NCBI RefSeq assembly: GCF_020829645.1
Contig: NZ_JAIVFS010000002.1
Location: 186,001 to 250,000 of the forward strand
Direction of reading: 5' to 3'
Source of the DNA: Nostoc mirabile CHAB5784
Lineage (GTDB): Bacteria > Cyanobacteriota > Cyanobacteriia > Cyanobacteriales > Nostocaceae
DNA length: 64,000 nucleotides
Shown here: positions 10,092 to 21,160 of the stretch, in pieces
Layout of the letters: each line of letters starts with the position of its first letter
Numbering within the stretch: position 1 is the first letter of the stretch
Notes under the pieces: model-generated
Told to the model about the DNA's origin: nothing
The model's database searches: none
What the model saw: the letters and a program-made list of their open reading frames with translations, nothing else
Translations under genes and position numbers: made by a program

Positions 10092-10475
10092 CTATTTTTT
10101 CGCTTCTTTCGGACGCTTGGTTCCATACTTGGAACGGCCTTGTTTGCGGTCTTTGACTCCGGCTGTATCTAGGGTGCCACGGATAATGTGGTATCTCACG
10201 CCTGGTAGATCCTTAACCCGACCGCCACGAATCATCACAACTGAGTGTTCTTGTAAGTTGTGACCAATACCTGGAATATAAGCTGTGACTTCAAATCCAG
10301 AGGTAAGTCTCACTCTTGCTACTTTACGTAGAGCTGAGTTAGGCTTTTTTGGTGTGGTCGTGTATACTCTGGTACAAACTCCCCGACGTTGGGGGCATTG
10401 TTTCAGAGCCGGGGACTTGGTTTTCTGACGCGCTTGTTCGCGCTCGTTACGTATTAGCTGCTGTATTGTTGGCAT
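10092..10475 (-). CDS. rpsL: 30S ribosomal protein S12
   Basis: Decoding-centre protein of the 30S subunit, 127 residues, full length. The conserved loop [18 protein letters not shown] has the usual lysine associated with streptomycin sensitivity. The [10 protein letters not shown] and KYGTKRPK segments are present. It is the first gene of the str operon, with its promoter presumably in the AT-rich 10476-10600 stretch. Confidence 0.98.
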   Translation of the reverse strand: MPTIQQLIRNEREQARQKTKSPALKQCPQRRGVCTRVYTTTPKKPNSALRKVARVRLTSGFEVTAYIPGIGHNLQEHSVVMIRGGRVKDLPGVRYHIIRGTLDTAGVKDRKQGRSKYGTKRPKEAKK

Positions 10476-10623
10476 GAGTTACAGCGCGTAAAGCTGCTTA
10501 TATGTCTAAGTTTTAACAAATCCTAATTATATCGTTTTTTGCGGGTTTATGTCAATTGTAATTTTCCCTTAATTACTTGGTCATTTTTCCTTTGTTATTG
10601 GCAAACGATCGCTAAATTTTGGA

Positions 10624-10953
10624 CTATTGACTAGTTGTGGAGAATGAATTACCACAGCCACAGGTTGCGATTGCCTGAGGGTTTTGGAAGCGAAAACCAC
10701 CACCCATTAAGTCTTCTGAATAATCCACCCTCAACCCGTTGAGGTAATTTAAGCTGGCGGCATCTATGACTACTTGAATCTCATCCAAGTTTAAAACCTG
10801 GTCGCCAACTTTTATTGCTTCATCGAAGGACATTTCATAAAATAACCCGGAACAACCACCTGGTTTTACTGCCAATCGAAATAAGACATTTGGCTGCTGC
10901 TTGGACTTGATTCGCCTAATCTCACTCGCGGCTGCTTGACTCAGATGAATCAT
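10624..10953 (-). CDS. Iron-sulfur cluster assembly accessory protein (HesB/IscA/SufA family)
   Basis: A-type Fe-S carrier. The three conserved cysteines are present in PGGCSGLFYEM and in CGCGNSF near the C-terminus. The segment DAASLNYLNGLRVDY is typical of the family. The ATG at 10953 (109 residues) is preferred over a TTG 18 bases upstream. It is upstream of rpsL on the same strand; co-transcription cannot be judged. Its partner sufE is elsewhere in this window (61100). Confidence 0.9.
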   Translation of the reverse strand: MIHLSQAAASEIRRIKSKQQPNVLFRLAVKPGGCSGLFYEMSFDEAIKVGDQVLNLDEIQVVIDAASLNYLNGLRVDYSEDLMGGGFRFQNPQAIATCGCGNSFSTTSQ

Positions 10954-11184
10954 GGAACTCGTTTTTTGCAATTGAAGACCCCATCTTCATTTTACAGACA
11001 AATGGGTTAATCCTAGCTTCTTGAAAATTCCAAATCATCGAAGCTATGAGCGCGATCGCTATTACTACATTTATAGCACAACATGCTTCAGTCCCTACCT
11101 AGTTATTAAGGTGGGGACTTCTGGGGTGCAGTGGTTCCCAAAGACGGTTTGCACAAAAATGTATTCAGTTTTTAGATTAGAGCT

Positions 11185-11604
11185 TTAATCTTTGGTACGG
11201 GCATAGTCATCTTGGTAGCGAATAATATCATCTTCTCCCAAGTATTCGCCATTTTGCACTTCAATCAACACCAAGGGGATCACACCAGGATTCTCTAAAC
11301 GATGAGATGTACATTGGGGTACATAGGTTGACTCATTATTACTCAGTAGTACTTCTCTCTCGCCACAAGTTACCCTAGCTGTACCAGATACGACAATCCA
11401 ATGTTCACTGCGGTGGTGGTGCATTTGTAGACTGAGGCGGTGTCCTGGCTTAACTTCAATGCGCTTGATTTTATATCCACGCCCTTCTTCTAAAACTGTA
11501 AAAGCACCCCAAGGACGTAACTCAGTTGCAGCAACGCCTCTGGATGTGATAGTTGAAGGTAGGTGTAGAGTGTCAGTCTGTATAGTTTCTTGATATCGAG
11601 CCAT
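11185..11604 (-). CDS. Cupin, mannose-6-phosphate isomerase type II C-terminal-like
   Basis: Small cupin of 139 residues with the family motifs RPWGAFTVLEEGRGYKIKRI, GHRLSLQMHHHRSEHW and GTARV. It resembles the isomerase domain of bifunctional GDP-mannose pyrophosphorylase/phosphomannose isomerase, without the pyrophosphorylase part, so a role in nucleotide-sugar or exopolysaccharide supply is likely but inferred. The ATG at 11604 is chosen because GAGGTG sits 5 nt before it; a longer frame reaches 11625. The neighbours are not sugar genes. Confidence 0.85.
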   Translation of the reverse strand: MARYQETIQTDTLHLPSTITSRGVAATELRPWGAFTVLEEGRGYKIKRIEVKPGHRLSLQMHHHRSEHWIVVSGTARVTCGEREVLLSNNESTYVPQCTSHRLENPGVIPLVLIEVQNGEYLGEDDIIRYQDDYARTKD

Positions 11605-11820
11605 AGTCACCTCATTTGAAGACATAACAAACCGTTGGTACTCTTACTATTGATAAAAAATCTGGCGCTATCTTGCAACGTTGAAAATCATTAATTTTGT
11701 CGCACCTTGATAAAGATAGCAAAATCAAACGTGACGGTGTAAATCATCACTACTAAAACTCTTGCATCTACACCAAGTCTTCATCAAGCAAAATTACAGC
11801 TTGTTCTAATCTTTAAAAAA

Positions 11821-11910
11821 AGAGGGAGTGGGGAGTGGGGCGTTCGTTGGTAATTGAGTTTTTTCCCTATTCCCTATTCCCTACTCCCTACTCCCTACTC
11901 CCTACTCCCT
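11821..11910. repeat. gggagta-type heptamer array
   Basis: A short direct array (gggagtggggagtgggg, 11824-11842), a small core, then a long inverse array of tactccc units (about 11866-11910). The inverse array runs into the 3' end of the glycosidase gene and supplies its stop codon. Confidence 0.8.
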
Positions 11911-14012
11911 GATTTTCGTGGTTGCAAGAAAATACCAATTCCATTATGAACACGAGCAGCTGTACTAGGCGAGCGATCGAGTAGTTGTCCTCCTAAGTAA
12001 AGGCTGGTAGAACTACCACCGTCCAAATTTAAGGCATCCACACAGCCCATCTGTTGCAGCAATTGGGCATGTTCTGCCAAATTAGGGCCATAACCGCCGG
12101 CACGATTATGCACAGCAGTAATCATCAATGTGCCTGTTGCTGTTGTGCAAATACCGCTACGAATAGCCTTTTCGGCAATAAAGGCATTGCTGAATTTTTC
12201 GCCTTTGGCATCGAGGACAATTTGGCGATTTTGGACTAATAGCGGCCCGGCTCCGATAATGTGGGGATAACGACTAAAATCAGCCGGAGTAGTGGCGCTG
12301 GAAATACTTACTGCGGTTCCAATAGGTAGCTGTGAGGCAGCACTAGCAGCGTTGGCGCGTAAGGTTAGTAGGTAGCCATCCTGGGGAATGGGAACGGCCG
12401 TCTCACCAACTTTGCCGCCTGGTAACTGTTGAGTAATTTGGTCTTTCTGTACCACTAGAATAATTTCGTTATCCGTCAAGGACGTGTAAGTTGATCCCCA
12501 AGCTGGGGTGTAACGAGCAATTCCACTCTGGACGTAGCCGCTATTGAGAAACAGAATTGGTTGGCGCTGGTCATTTGCCGTAATTAAAGTTTCTTCTAAG
12601 GTGAGACGACCGAAGTAAAATTGGCCAGAATCATTCCAAGCGATCGCACCTCGGTTGAGAATGGGGCCTGATAACCACTGACCATCCCGACGAATTGCAC
12701 CCAATGGCAATCTGTTATTGCGGTTAAAATAACCACCGTTAATTCCAGCTACTGCTAGGTAACGTTGTGCTGTTTGAATTAAGGGAGCAGTACCCGCAAG
12801 CCCATCAGGACTAGCCCACATAGGTTTTAGCGTTAGCCCAAATTTACGGGGATTAACTTCTAACCAGACCACCGGGAAGCGTTCTGTGCCTAAGTTGACA
12901 TAATGCTGTCGCCAGCGCAATCCTGGGGCCCAAGTAATATCTCTTTCTTCTAGAGGATCGGGTCGAATATCGATAATCAGGCGATTGGGGTTATCTATAG
13001 TACTAACTTGAGGCGATAGACCGAAGGGAACGCTCAGACTAATAATGGTTTGGTTTTTCACCACTTTCACTTGTTGAATCAGTGGTTCAGGGGCTGGGGC
13101 TGGTGGTATTGGTTGTGTTGGTGTAACTGGTAATAATTGTTTAAGCAAGTTTGGCAGCAATATTGGTGGTGCTGCTGGTGGCTGGGGGGTATAACGTTCT
13201 ATCAAAACAGGATCAGCTATTCCATCGAGGGTAATTGTCCACTCTCGATTTGGTGGTGCAGTGGGTTTGGCAGTTGGTGTGTCTGGATCAGAAGATGGAA
13301 TTTGGGGTTTTGCGATCGCTGACCCTTGTGCAACTTGCCACGGAGTTGGACGATCTAAATCAACAAGAATCCGAGCCTGTTGCAAAGGGGCACTCGCCTC
13401 TGGAGGTTCCTGGCTCTGAACAATATTTGTAATTTGTGCTTTTGGGGTAGCAATCACCAAAATGTTGCCATTGGTTCGGATTTCCCATCCAGATGTTTGA
13501 GCAAAATTGCTAATATCCAAATAGCGATATGCTCCTAGTAGCTTGGTGGATAAAACCAGTGGCTTTGCCACCGATGAAAACCACTGTATTGGTTGCCTTG
13601 CTGAGTTACTACTGTTTAAGAAATTTACTCCAATTAACTGCCTAAATGCCCCATCACTCAGATGAGTTGTAATCCGACCAGCTTTTCCAGGTCGCTGTAA
13701 CCAAGTTCCTGGTAGAGTACGACCATTGAGGGAAATTTGATTACCAGAGGATACTACGCCTGTTAAAGCAGGTGCAGGTGACTGGGAGATAAGCCTTGGT
13801 ATTGATTGGGCGTTTTTTGGAGACTCCTGGGCGTTGATAGCATAGGTAGTAGTTAAGCATAGTGTTATTAAAAATATTGGTGACATAGTAGCCCGGAAAA
13901 ATCTGCGATGCCAACTCTTGGAGACGCTACGCGTAGCTTGCTTCTCCAAAGGAGTACGGCGGGCTTTGCGATCGCCATTCCCTGATTGGCAATAATTCGG
14001 CATTTTTACCAT
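11895..14012 (-). CDS. Secreted phosphodiester glycosidase (NAGPA-like) family protein
   Basis: 705 residues. The C-terminal half carries the phosphodiester glycosidase domain: AGINGGYFNRNNRLPLGAI, a GAGPLLV segment and the signature LNLDGGSSTSLYLGG. The central part is proline-rich, followed by an AMIN-like segment (VSTIDNPNRLIIDIRPD). A hydrophobic signal segment (MSPIFLITLCLTTTYA) lies at residues 43-58; an alternative start there is 13886. Residues 17-31 are encoded by a dispersed repeat (ctacgcgtagc type, about 13919-13964), so the first 40 residues may be recent or untranslated. The last residues (SGSRE) and the TAG stop are encoded by the heptamer array. The substrate is unknown, probably periplasmic. 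Confidence 0.85.
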   Translation of the reverse strand: MVKMPNYCQSGNGDRKARRTPLEKQATRSVSKSWHRRFFRATMSPIFLITLCLTTTYAINAQESPKNAQSIPRLISQSPAPALTGVVSSGNQISLNGRTLPGTWLQRPGKAGRITTHLSDGAFRQLIGVNFLNSSNSARQPIQWFSSVAKPLVLSTKLLGAYRYLDISNFAQTSGWEIRTNGNILVIATPKAQITNIVQSQEPPEASAPLQQARILVDLDRPTPWQVAQGSAIAKPQIPSSDPDTPTAKPTAPPNREWTITLDGIADPVLIERYTPQPPAAPPILLPNLLKQLLPVTPTQPIPPAPAPEPLIQQVKVVKNQTIISLSVPFGLSPQVSTIDNPNRLIIDIRPDPLEERDITWAPGLRWRQHYVNLGTERFPVVWLEVNPRKFGLTLKPMWASPDGLAGTAPLIQTAQRYLAVAGINGGYFNRNNRLPLGAIRRDGQWLSGPILNRGAIAWNDSGQFYFGRLTLEETLITANDQRQPILFLNSGYVQSGIARYTPAWGSTYTSLTDNEIILVVQKDQITQQLPGGKVGETAVPIPQDGYLLTLRANAASAASQLPIGTAVSISSATTPADFSRYPHIIGAGPLLVQNRQIVLDAKGEKFSNAFIAEKAIRSGICTTATGTLMITAVHNRAGGYGPNLAEHAQLLQQMGCVDALNLDGGSSTSLYLGGQLLDRSPSTAARVHNGIGIFLQPRKSGSRE

Positions 14013-15034
14013 AATTTACTAGGTTTTTTGAAAACTATCAGCCAAGGTATAAACTAACTAATTATTTGGAAATATAAAAAACCCATGAGTTTATTTTTGA
14101 AAAAATATGCTATTCTATATATTGGCTAGCCATCTCTTTTAAAAGCCAATCAATTTATTTAGACGCTAAAGTCCCTGCAATCAAGTGTTTTAAGTGGCAC
14201 TAATTCTAACCACACTATACACGGTAGTTTTGATTATCAAAACTGGATTAAGATATTTAATCCTGACTGAACGTTGCTAATTCAGTAAGGTCTAGTTAAT
14301 AGTAATACATGTGCCAACTGGTAAGCGGCAAAACTCTAGACAACAAAGATATTTGGGAATTGTCAAATGGGTATATATTGTAATACGCTGATTTTATTCC
14401 TGGATCAGGATAACTAAATAATTACTAATTCGTAATTCGTAATTCGTAATTAAAAGGGTACAGCAGCCCACACTAAATTAAAGATTTAGTGGTTAACAAG
14501 ACAATGGAGGGTACAACCCCCCAGTGATTGCAACTACGAATTAAGGTAGCGTAACTTAAAGCCTTCTCTTCTCCCTTGGCGCTAGCCTCTCCCAAAGGGA
14601 TTCGGGGAGACGCTACGCCAACGCTTAGAGCGAGTCCTTGATCGTCACGATCAATTACGAATTATTTTGACTTTGGCTTTAAAAAAGAGTACAGCGTTCA
14701 GTTTTAGTTTTGTTTCAGGTGAGCCGAAATGGCTCTATGAGTAGCTAGCGTGCATCTGGAAAAAAGGAATTGAGAAAATACTTAGCTTCACAATATAAAA
14801 AAGAAACTGTCAGGGCAAAAATGATGTCTTGGCGGAGGTAAGTTGTCTAACACCGCATAAATACATAAAAAATACGCAAATATTTTAACACGGGTGAACT
14901 AATAAAGTAAAACCGAAGTTAAAATTTTTTTTCCCTAAATTTCGGTGCTTGTATATTTTTCCATCGCTGAATTTAGAAATTTTTTCCCATAACGTAGTGG
15001 CAAAATTGGTAACTCAATACTTCAGGAACAGGGT
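14013..15034. other. 1-kb intergenic region upstream of glsF
   Basis: No gene is seen. It contains an aattcgt array (14427-14452), a partial inverse arm (actacgaatt near 14534), and a gagacgctacgcc-type dispersed repeat (about 14580-14640). Near glsF there is a short perfect hairpin GAGCC-GAAAT-GGCTC (14721-14735) and a longer imperfect pair ACCGAA/TTCGGT (14921-14945). The glsF promoter should lie here; I could not assign an NtcA site. Confidence 0.6.
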
Positions 15035-18000
15035 ATGAATAATAAACCGATGAATCAAGACCAACAAATCACACCGAATATCAACTCAAGAGATACCTAT
15101 CAGGGGCAAAAGTGGTTAGTAGAGGAACGAGATGCCTGTGGTGTAGGTTTTATTGCTCATCGCAAAAATCATACCAGCCACGAAATTGTCGAAAAAGCCT
15201 TAGCTGCTTTAACCTGCTTAGAACACCGGGGAGGTTGTAGCGCCGATCAAGATTCTGGTGATGGTGCTGGAGTATTGACAGCTATCCCTTGGGAGTTGTT
15301 CCAACAAGAGTTTGCCCAAATAGAGAAGGAATTTCCATCCACCAATAATATAGCTATTGGGATGATATTTCTACCACAAGACCAGGAAGCAGCACAAAAA
15401 GCTAGGGCGGCAGTTGAGCAAGTAGCGGAGGAAGAAAAATTCACTGTACTTGGTTGGCGAGTTGTGCCAGTGCAACCTGATTTACTTGGGGTACAAGCAA
15501 GAGAAAATCAACCCCAGATTGAACAAGTTTTGTTAGCTTCTGTTGACAAAAGCGGCGATGAATTAGAACGGCAGTTGTACATTACCCGCCGCCGAATTAG
15601 TAAAGCTGCTACCAACATCTCAGAAGAATTTTATATCTGCTCGTTGTCAAGCCGCACAATTGTTTACAAAGGCATGGTGCGTTCTGCCGTATTGGGCAGC
15701 TTTTATGACGATTTAAAGAATCCAGCTTACAAAAGCGTCTTTGCTGTCTATCACCGCCGCTTTAGTACTAATACAATGCCCAAGTGGCCCCTAGCTCAAC
15801 CAATGCGGCTTTTGGGTCACAACGGCGAAATCAATACTTTGTTGGGTAACATCAACTGGATGATGGCACGAGAAGCTAGCCTGAATCATCCTGTATGGGA
15901 TGATCGCATCAAGGAACTCAAGCCATTAGTTCATATTGATAACAGCGACTCAGCTACCCTAGACAATGTGCTGGAATTGCTCGTGTGTTCTGGACGCAGC
16001 CCCTTGGAAGCTTTAATGATTATGGTTCCAGAGGCCTACCAAAATCAGCCCTCTTTAGGTAACTATCCAGAAATTGTTGATTTCTACGAATATTACAGTG
16101 GACTGCAAGAAGCATGGGACGGGCCAGCACTTTTAGTATTTAGTGATGGCAAAAAAGTTGGTGCAACACTAGATCGTAATGGCTTAAGACCAGCTCGCTA
16201 CGTGATCACCAAAGATGACTACATTGTTGTAGCTTCCGAAGCTGGTGTAGTGGGCTTTCCAGAAGCCGATATTGTCGAGAAAGGTAGACTTGGGCCAGGG
16301 CAAATGATTGCCGTGGATTTAGTAAACCATGAAGTGCTGAAGAATTGGGAGATTAAGCAGCGCATTGCCAAGCAGCACCCTTATGGTGAATGGCTGCAAC
16401 AGTACCGTCAAGAATTAAAGTCATTGGTCACTTGTACTGAGCGTTCGCGTAGCGTCTCGCAGAGAAGCCGAAGTATTGGTCATCCGTCATTAGCAAATGG
16501 CAATGGCAAAGGACAAATGACAAATGATCAAGGACAAGTGACAATTGACAAGCAAACATTGCTTCAGCTGCAAACTGCTTTTGGCTACACCACAGAAGAT
16601 GTGGAAATGGTGATTCATCCAATGGCGATCGCAGGTTCAGAGCCGACTTTCTGCATGGGGGATGATATTCCTTTAGCAGTGCTGTCAACAAAACCCCACC
16701 TGCTGTATGACTATTTCAAACAGCGTTTTGCTCAGGTGACCAACCCAGCGATTGATCCCCTGCGGGAAAAGCTAGTGATGTCTCTGAAAGTAGAACTGGG
16801 TGAACGGGGTAACTTATTAGAACCCAAGCCAGAATATGCTCGGAGATTGAAACTTGAATCGCCAGTGTTAACGGATGTTGAATTAGAGGCAATTAAGCTG
16901 TCGGGATTTGCCACAGCTGAGTTATCAACCCGATTTGCGATCGCCAGCGGCCCTGAAGGATTAAAGGCCGCAGTCCAATCTTTACAAGCACAAGCAGCTG
17001 AATCAGTCCGCGCAGGTGCAAAAATTTTAATCTTAAGCGATAAGGGAAATGACGGTATCAGCCCAGAAAATACATACATTCCTCCCCTGTTAGCAGTGGG
17101 TGCTGTACATCATCACCTGATTAGGGAAGGGTTGCGAATGAAAACATCCCTAATTGTCAATACTGCCCAATGCTGGAGTACTCATCACTTTGCTTGTCTC
17201 ATTGGCTACGGTGCTGGTGCAGTTTGCCCGTATATGGCTTTGGACACGGTGCGTGATTGGTGGTCTGATCCCAAAACTCAAAAGTTAATGGGTGTACAAA
17301 AAATTCCCACCCTCACCCTAGAACAAGCTTTAGGAAACTATCGCAAAGCAGTAGAGTCAGGTTTGCTAAAAATTCTCTCCAAGATGGGAATTTCTCTGCT
17401 CCCTAGCTATCAAGCAGCTCAAATCTTTGAAGCTATTGGCATCGGTGGAGATTTAATCGAACTGGGATTCCGTGGTACGACTTCCCGTATCGGAGGTTTG
17501 AGTGTTAGCGAACTAGCTGATGAAGTGCTTTCCTTCCACTGCAAAGCTTTCCCAGAAGTGACGGCCAATAAGTTACAAAACCTGGGCTTTGTGCAGTACC
17601 GTCCTGGCGGCGAGTACCACATGAATAGCCCAGAAATGGTCAAGGCGCTGCATAAGGCTTTAGATGGCAAAAACTACGACCACTACGAAGTTTACAAAAA
17701 GCATCTCCAAGGCAGGCCAGTAACAGCCTTGCGGGACTTGTTGGACTTCCAAGGCGATGCCGAAGGCGGCAAGCTACACACCCCAATTCCTATAGAAGAA
17801 GTTGAGTCGGTAACTGAAATTGTCAAGCGCTTCTGCACGGGTGGCATGTCTTTAGGCGCTTTGTCAAGAGAAGCTCACGAAACTTTAGCGATCGCCATGA
17901 ACCGCATTGGCGGTAAATCTAACTCTGGAGAAGGCGGCGAAGACCCAGTGCGCTATACAGTTTTAGATGATGTAGACGAGTCTGGTCATTCGCCAACCCT

Positions 18001-19783
18001 ACCTCATTTAAAAGGATTGCAAAATGGTGATAAAGCCTATAGTGCCATCAAGCAAGTTGCATCGGGACGCTTTGGTGTCACACCAGAGTACCTAGTCAAC
18101 GCCAAACAAATTGAAATCAAAATTGCCCAAGGTGCCAAGCCTGGGGAAGGTGGACAACTACCAGGGCCCAAGGTAAGCCAATACATTGCGATGTTAAGGC
18201 GCTCGAAGCCAGGTGTGACGCTGATTTCACCACCACCGCACCACGATATCTATTCCATTGAAGACTTAGCGCAACTGATTTTTGACCTGCACCAAATTAA
18301 TCCCAAAGCCAAGGTATCGGTGAAACTAGTTGCAGAAGTTGGCATTGGCACGATCGCAGCTGGTGTAGCCAAGGCAAACGCTGATATTATCCAGATTTCT
18401 GGACATGATGGTGGTACAGGTGCATCGCCACTCAGTTCGATTAAACATGCTGGTTCACCGTGGGAACTGGGTTTAAGTGAAGTGCATCGCGTTTTGATGG
18501 AAAATAGCCTGCGCGATCGCGTGATTTTGCGCGTAGATGGCGGACTCAAGAGTGGCTGGGATGTGGTAATAGGTGCATTGATGGGCGGTGAAGAATTCGG
18601 TTTCGGTTCCATCGCCATGATTGCTGAAGGCTGTATCATGGCGCGAGTTTGCCACATGAATACCTGCCCTGTGGGTGTTGCTACTCAAAAAGAAGAACTC
18701 CGCAAGCGGTTTACGGGAATGCCGGAACAGGTTGTTAACTTCTTCTACTTCATCGCCGAAGAAGTGCGTAGTTTGTTGGCACGACTTGGCTACCGTTCTT
18801 TGTCAGAAATCATTGGACGTGCAGATTTGTTGAAACTGCGCCCAGAGGCAAAACTCACGAAAACGCGATCGCTCAACCTGGACTGTTTACTGAAGCTACC
18901 AGATACCAAAGACAATCGTAGTTGGTTGCTGCATGAAGAAGTCCACAGCAACGGCGTGGTTTTAGATGACAAGATGCTTGCCGATCCCGACATTCAGACT
19001 GCCATTAGGGATCAGTCCACTGTCACCAAGACTTACCCTATTGTCAATACTGACAGAACAGTAGGCACAAGATTAGCGGGAGCGATCGCTTCTAAATACG
19101 GTGACAGCGACTTTGAAGGACAAATTAATCTCAACTTTACAGGCAGTGTTGGGCAAAGCTTTGGTGCGTTCAACCTCCCTGGTATAATTTTGACCCTGCA
19201 AGGAGAGGCAAACGACTACGTAGGTAAAGGGATGCATGGTGGTGAAATCATCATCAAGCCTCCAACTGATGCTACTTATGACGGATCACAAAACGTGATA
19301 GTTGGTAATACGTGCCTCTATGGTGCTACTGGTGGCATGTTATTTGCAAACGGTTTAGCAGGAGAGCGCTTTGCTGTAAGAAACTCCAAAGCCATAGCAG
19401 TGATTGAAGGCGCTGGGGATCACTGCTGCGAATACATGACTGGTGGTGTGATTGTCGTCCTCGGTAAAGTAGGACGTAACGTAGCAGCTGGAATGACTGG
19501 TGGACTGGCCTACTTCTTAGATGAAAACGACTCATTTCGTGAGTTAGTCAACCCGGAAATTGTCAAAATCCAGAGGGTGATTACAGAAGCAGGTACAAAA
19601 CAACTGCAAGAGTTAATCAAAACTCATGCGGAACGCACTGGTTCACTAAAGGCGAATAAAATTCTGCAAAACTGGGAAGAATTTTTGCCGAAATTCTGGC
19701 AGTTGGTTCCACCTTCTGAAGCTGATAGTCTCGAAGCTGATCCTGAAAAAACAACTGAGTTCAGTTTAGTAAGCAGTCATTAG
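15035..19783 (+). CDS. glsF: Ferredoxin-dependent glutamate synthase
   Basis: Makes two glutamates from glutamine and 2-oxoglutarate using reduced ferredoxin. The nucleophile Cys35 (in DACGVGF) would be exposed after removal of a propeptide. The glutaminase domain spans about 35-430, followed by the central and FMN domains ([12 protein letters not shown]), the 3Fe-4S cysteines in [15 protein letters not shown], and the C-terminal beta-helix. Between SGEGGEDP and ASGRFGV lies an extra loop ([13 protein letters not shown]), which marks the ferredoxin-type enzyme rather than the NADPH type. Residues 463 to about 504 are encoded by repeats inserted in frame. No gltD is adjacent, in keeping with the ferredoxin type. 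Confidence 0.96.
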   Translation: MNNKPMNQDQQITPNINSRDTYQGQKWLVEERDACGVGFIAHRKNHTSHEIVEKALAALTCLEHRGGCSADQDSGDGAGVLTAIPWELFQQEFAQIEKEFPSTNNIAIGMIFLPQDQEAAQKARAAVEQVAEEEKFTVLGWRVVPVQPDLLGVQARENQPQIEQVLLASVDKSGDELERQLYITRRRISKAATNISEEFYICSLSSRTIVYKGMVRSAVLGSFYDDLKNPAYKSVFAVYHRRFSTNTMPKWPLAQPMRLLGHNGEINTLLGNINWMMAREASLNHPVWDDRIKELKPLVHIDNSDSATLDNVLELLVCSGRSPLEALMIMVPEAYQNQPSLGNYPEIVDFYEYYSGLQEAWDGPALLVFSDGKKVGATLDRNGLRPARYVITKDDYIVVASEAGVVGFPEADIVEKGRLGPGQMIAVDLVNHEVLKNWEIKQRIAKQHPYGEWLQQYRQELKSLVTCTERSRSVSQRSRSIGHPSLANGNGKGQMTNDQGQVTIDKQTLLQLQTAFGYTTEDVEMVIHPMAIAGSEPTFCMGDDIPLAVLSTKPHLLYDYFKQRFAQVTNPAIDPLREKLVMSLKVELGERGNLLEPKPEYARRLKLESPVLTDVELEAIKLSGFATAELSTRFAIASGPEGLKAAVQSLQAQAAESVRAGAKILILSDKGNDGISPENTYIPPLLAVGAVHHHLIREGLRMKTSLIVNTAQCWSTHHFACLIGYGAGAVCPYMALDTVRDWWSDPKTQKLMGVQKIPTLTLEQALGNYRKAVESGLLKILSKMGISLLPSYQAAQIFEAIGIGGDLIELGFRGTTSRIGGLSVSELADEVLSFHCKAFPEVTANKLQNLGFVQYRPGGEYHMNSPEMVKALHKALDGKNYDHYEVYKKHLQGRPVTALRDLLDFQGDAEGGKLHTPIPIEEVESVTEIVKRFCTGGMSLGALSREAHETLAIAMNRIGGKSNSGEGGEDPVRYTVLDDVDESGHSPTLPHLKGLQNGDKAYSAIKQVASGRFGVTPEYLVNAKQIEIKIAQGAKPGEGGQLPGPKVSQYIAMLRRSKPGVTLISPPPHHDIYSIEDLAQLIFDLHQINPKAKVSVKLVAEVGIGTIAAGVAKANADIIQISGHDGGTGASPLSSIKHAGSPWELGLSEVHRVLMENSLRDRVILRVDGGLKSGWDVVIGALMGGEEFGFGSIAMIAEGCIMARVCHMNTCPVGVATQKEELRKRFTGMPEQVVNFFYFIAEEVRSLLARLGYRSLSEIIGRADLLKLRPEAKLTKTRSLNLDCLLKLPDTKDNRSWLLHEEVHSNGVVLDDKMLADPDIQTAIRDQSTVTKTYPIVNTDRTVGTRLAGAIASKYGDSDFEGQINLNFTGSVGQSFGAFNLPGIILTLQGEANDYVGKGMHGGEIIIKPPTDATYDGSQNVIVGNTCLYGATGGMLFANGLAGERFAVRNSKAIAVIEGAGDHCCEYMTGGVIVVLGKVGRNVAAGMTGGLAYFLDENDSFRELVNPEIVKIQRVITEAGTKQLQELIKTHAERTGSLKANKILQNWEEFLPKFWQLVPPSEADSLEADPEKTTEFSLVSSH
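16421..16546. repeat. Nested repeat translated in frame inside glsF
   Basis: An outer element has gtcatt-type arms (tcattggtca at 16421; later gtcatccgtcattagcaaa, then the inverse ggacaaatgacaaatgatc). A second dispersed repeat, with gcgttcgcgtagcgtctcgc at 16441-16460, sits inside the left arm. The whole is read as about 42 residues ([15 protein letters not shown]...) without a stop or frameshift. The same arm type is intergenic at 37540, 59250 and 61525. Confidence 0.85.
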
Positions 19784-19924
19784 TAACTGTAACCATTCTC
19801 ATACTAAGCCTTAAGCCATTCTCCCGTCGGAGAAGCTGCACAAACAGGTACTCTGCGAAAACCCCTTTGGATACCTAAAGCAGTTGCCTGAATTTACCCC
19901 TTAAAAAGACTGTAAAGAGAAAAT

Positions 19925-19951
19925 ATATTCCCCCTTTTTAAGGGGGAATAT
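19925..19951 (+). terminator. Hairpin after glsF
   Basis: 12-bp perfect stem (ATATTCCCCCTT with AAGGGGGAATAT) and a 3-nt loop, 140 bp past the glsF stop. There is no T-run after it, so it could be a mRNA-stabilising stem or a palindromic repeat rather than a true intrinsic terminator. Confidence 0.5.
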
Positions 19952-20147
19952 CACTAAATGATTCACAACTGGACTTTAGACTAAGGCAACAAAAGTGACT
20001 GAGCAATCAGATCCTGTGAAAGTCCAGGTAATAAAGTCGAGATCAGCACTGTCCTGAAATCTACCTAATTGGGTATAGAAGGCATTACCTAAATGCTGAT
20101 AAACTTCCATATAAATGTTTACTAACAAGTAGGATTTGTCTATAAAA

Positions 20148-20882
20148 ATGCTTATAGAAGAGCAAGCTCCCGATCGCAAAACTTCTGAAGAAGAACGTTT
20201 TCAAGATGATTATTATTCATACTTTGAATCTCCTGAAAATGCTACTCGATACACACCATCAGTTTGGTATCTCAATGAAGCTTTTAAGCAACGTTCATTC
20301 TCTTTATTAGATTTAGGATGTGGCAATGCGGCTTTGAACAAATATCTACCTGAGCGATGTGACTACCTTGGGATAGATCACAGTGAAGCTGCGATTCAGT
20401 ACTGTTCAAAGCTATACCCCAACAATAAGTTTGCTGCTCAAGATTTATCGGTAGCACTGCCAGAATTGGCTTCAGAAAATCAAAAATTTGATGCCGTCGT
20501 CCTAGCCGGCTTGCTATTTCACAATGTCGATAAGGAAACACTAGAACAAAAGGACGATCAAGAACTCGTTCAATTCTGTTTGGACAAACTAATAAGCGAG
20601 AAAGGATATTTGGTGCTTATTGTACCTTTTGCTTATGGTGACCATCCATCCCATAATCTTTATGCTCGGGCAGAATGGCTACAAAAGTTGCTAGAAAAAT
20701 TGCTGAAAGTTGTAAACGCAAAAATTGTTTACGAGAATATTTCCCTACAAATTGGCTTGGACAAAAAAGTTAGACAGCAGAAGAAAACTCCTGACTGGTT
20801 TGTTCCCGATAGCACTACTAACTATTCCAATAAGTACGCTGGAACATATATGGCAACTTGGACAGTTATTGCCTCTCCATGA
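20148..20882 (+). CDS. Class I SAM-dependent methyltransferase
   Basis: About 244 residues. Motif I is clear (LLDLGCGNAAL), followed by the acidic loop YLGIDHSEAA and FDAVVLAGLL. The substrate is unknown; the closest general resemblance is to small-molecule methyltransferases. The ATG at 20148 is chosen, but a TTG at 20136 in the same frame is possible; AGGA lies at 20131. The gene is isolated between glsF and a mobile element, with no operon context. Confidence 0.8.
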   Translation: MLIEEQAPDRKTSEEERFQDDYYSYFESPENATRYTPSVWYLNEAFKQRSFSLLDLGCGNAALNKYLPERCDYLGIDHSEAAIQYCSKLYPNNKFAAQDLSVALPELASENQKFDAVVLAGLLFHNVDKETLEQKDDQELVQFCLDKLISEKGYLVLIVPFAYGDHPSHNLYARAEWLQKLLEKLLKVVNAKIVYENISLQIGLDKKVRQQKKTPDWFVPDSTTNYSNKYAGTYMATWTVIASP

Positions 20883-20960
20883 CTGGGTTAAACCGTCATT
20901 TGAATAGCCAAGATTATTCGTCAAGTTTTAAGTTGATTTGTTCTTTAGTTTTGCACTCCT

Positions 20961-21069
20961 GACTAGTACCGCAAAGCAGAAGTCGAAGTGTCAAAAGTCA
21001 AAATAATTGTATTTCAAGCTCTTGCGCCATTTGAAATGGTATGTTTTTTTCCGCCATGTTGTACTAGTC
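20961..21069. mobile_element. Small inverted-repeat element (ACTAGTAC family), copy 1
   Basis: 109-bp non-coding element with perfect 9-bp terminal inverted repeats GACTAGTAC/GTACTAGTC. In reverse orientation it aligns along its length with the element at 33071-33197, sharing ACCATTT-AAATGGCGCAAGA and AATACAATTAT segments. The internal variable slot holds gtcaaaa units (about 20990-21003). No transposase. A non-autonomous MITE-like element is the best reading. Confidence 0.8.
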
Positions 21070-21160
21070 TAAACTTCAGTCAGAAATAAGGCATTCTAAG
21101 CAAAAAATATAATTTTAGTTTTTAGCCAATCACTATTGACTAATTGCCCATAATTAATAA

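Noticed and set aside
14690..14800. Glutamine riboswitch (glnA motif) in the glsF leader
   Set aside because: A CGTTCA followed by a hairpin is present, but the conserved GGAAGTAGG and the 3' half of the consensus are not; kept only as a weak structural note.
14300..15034. NtcA site GTA-N8-TAC upstream of glsF
   Set aside because: The closest match has the wrong spacing (GTATATATTGTAATAC, 10 nt between half-sites).
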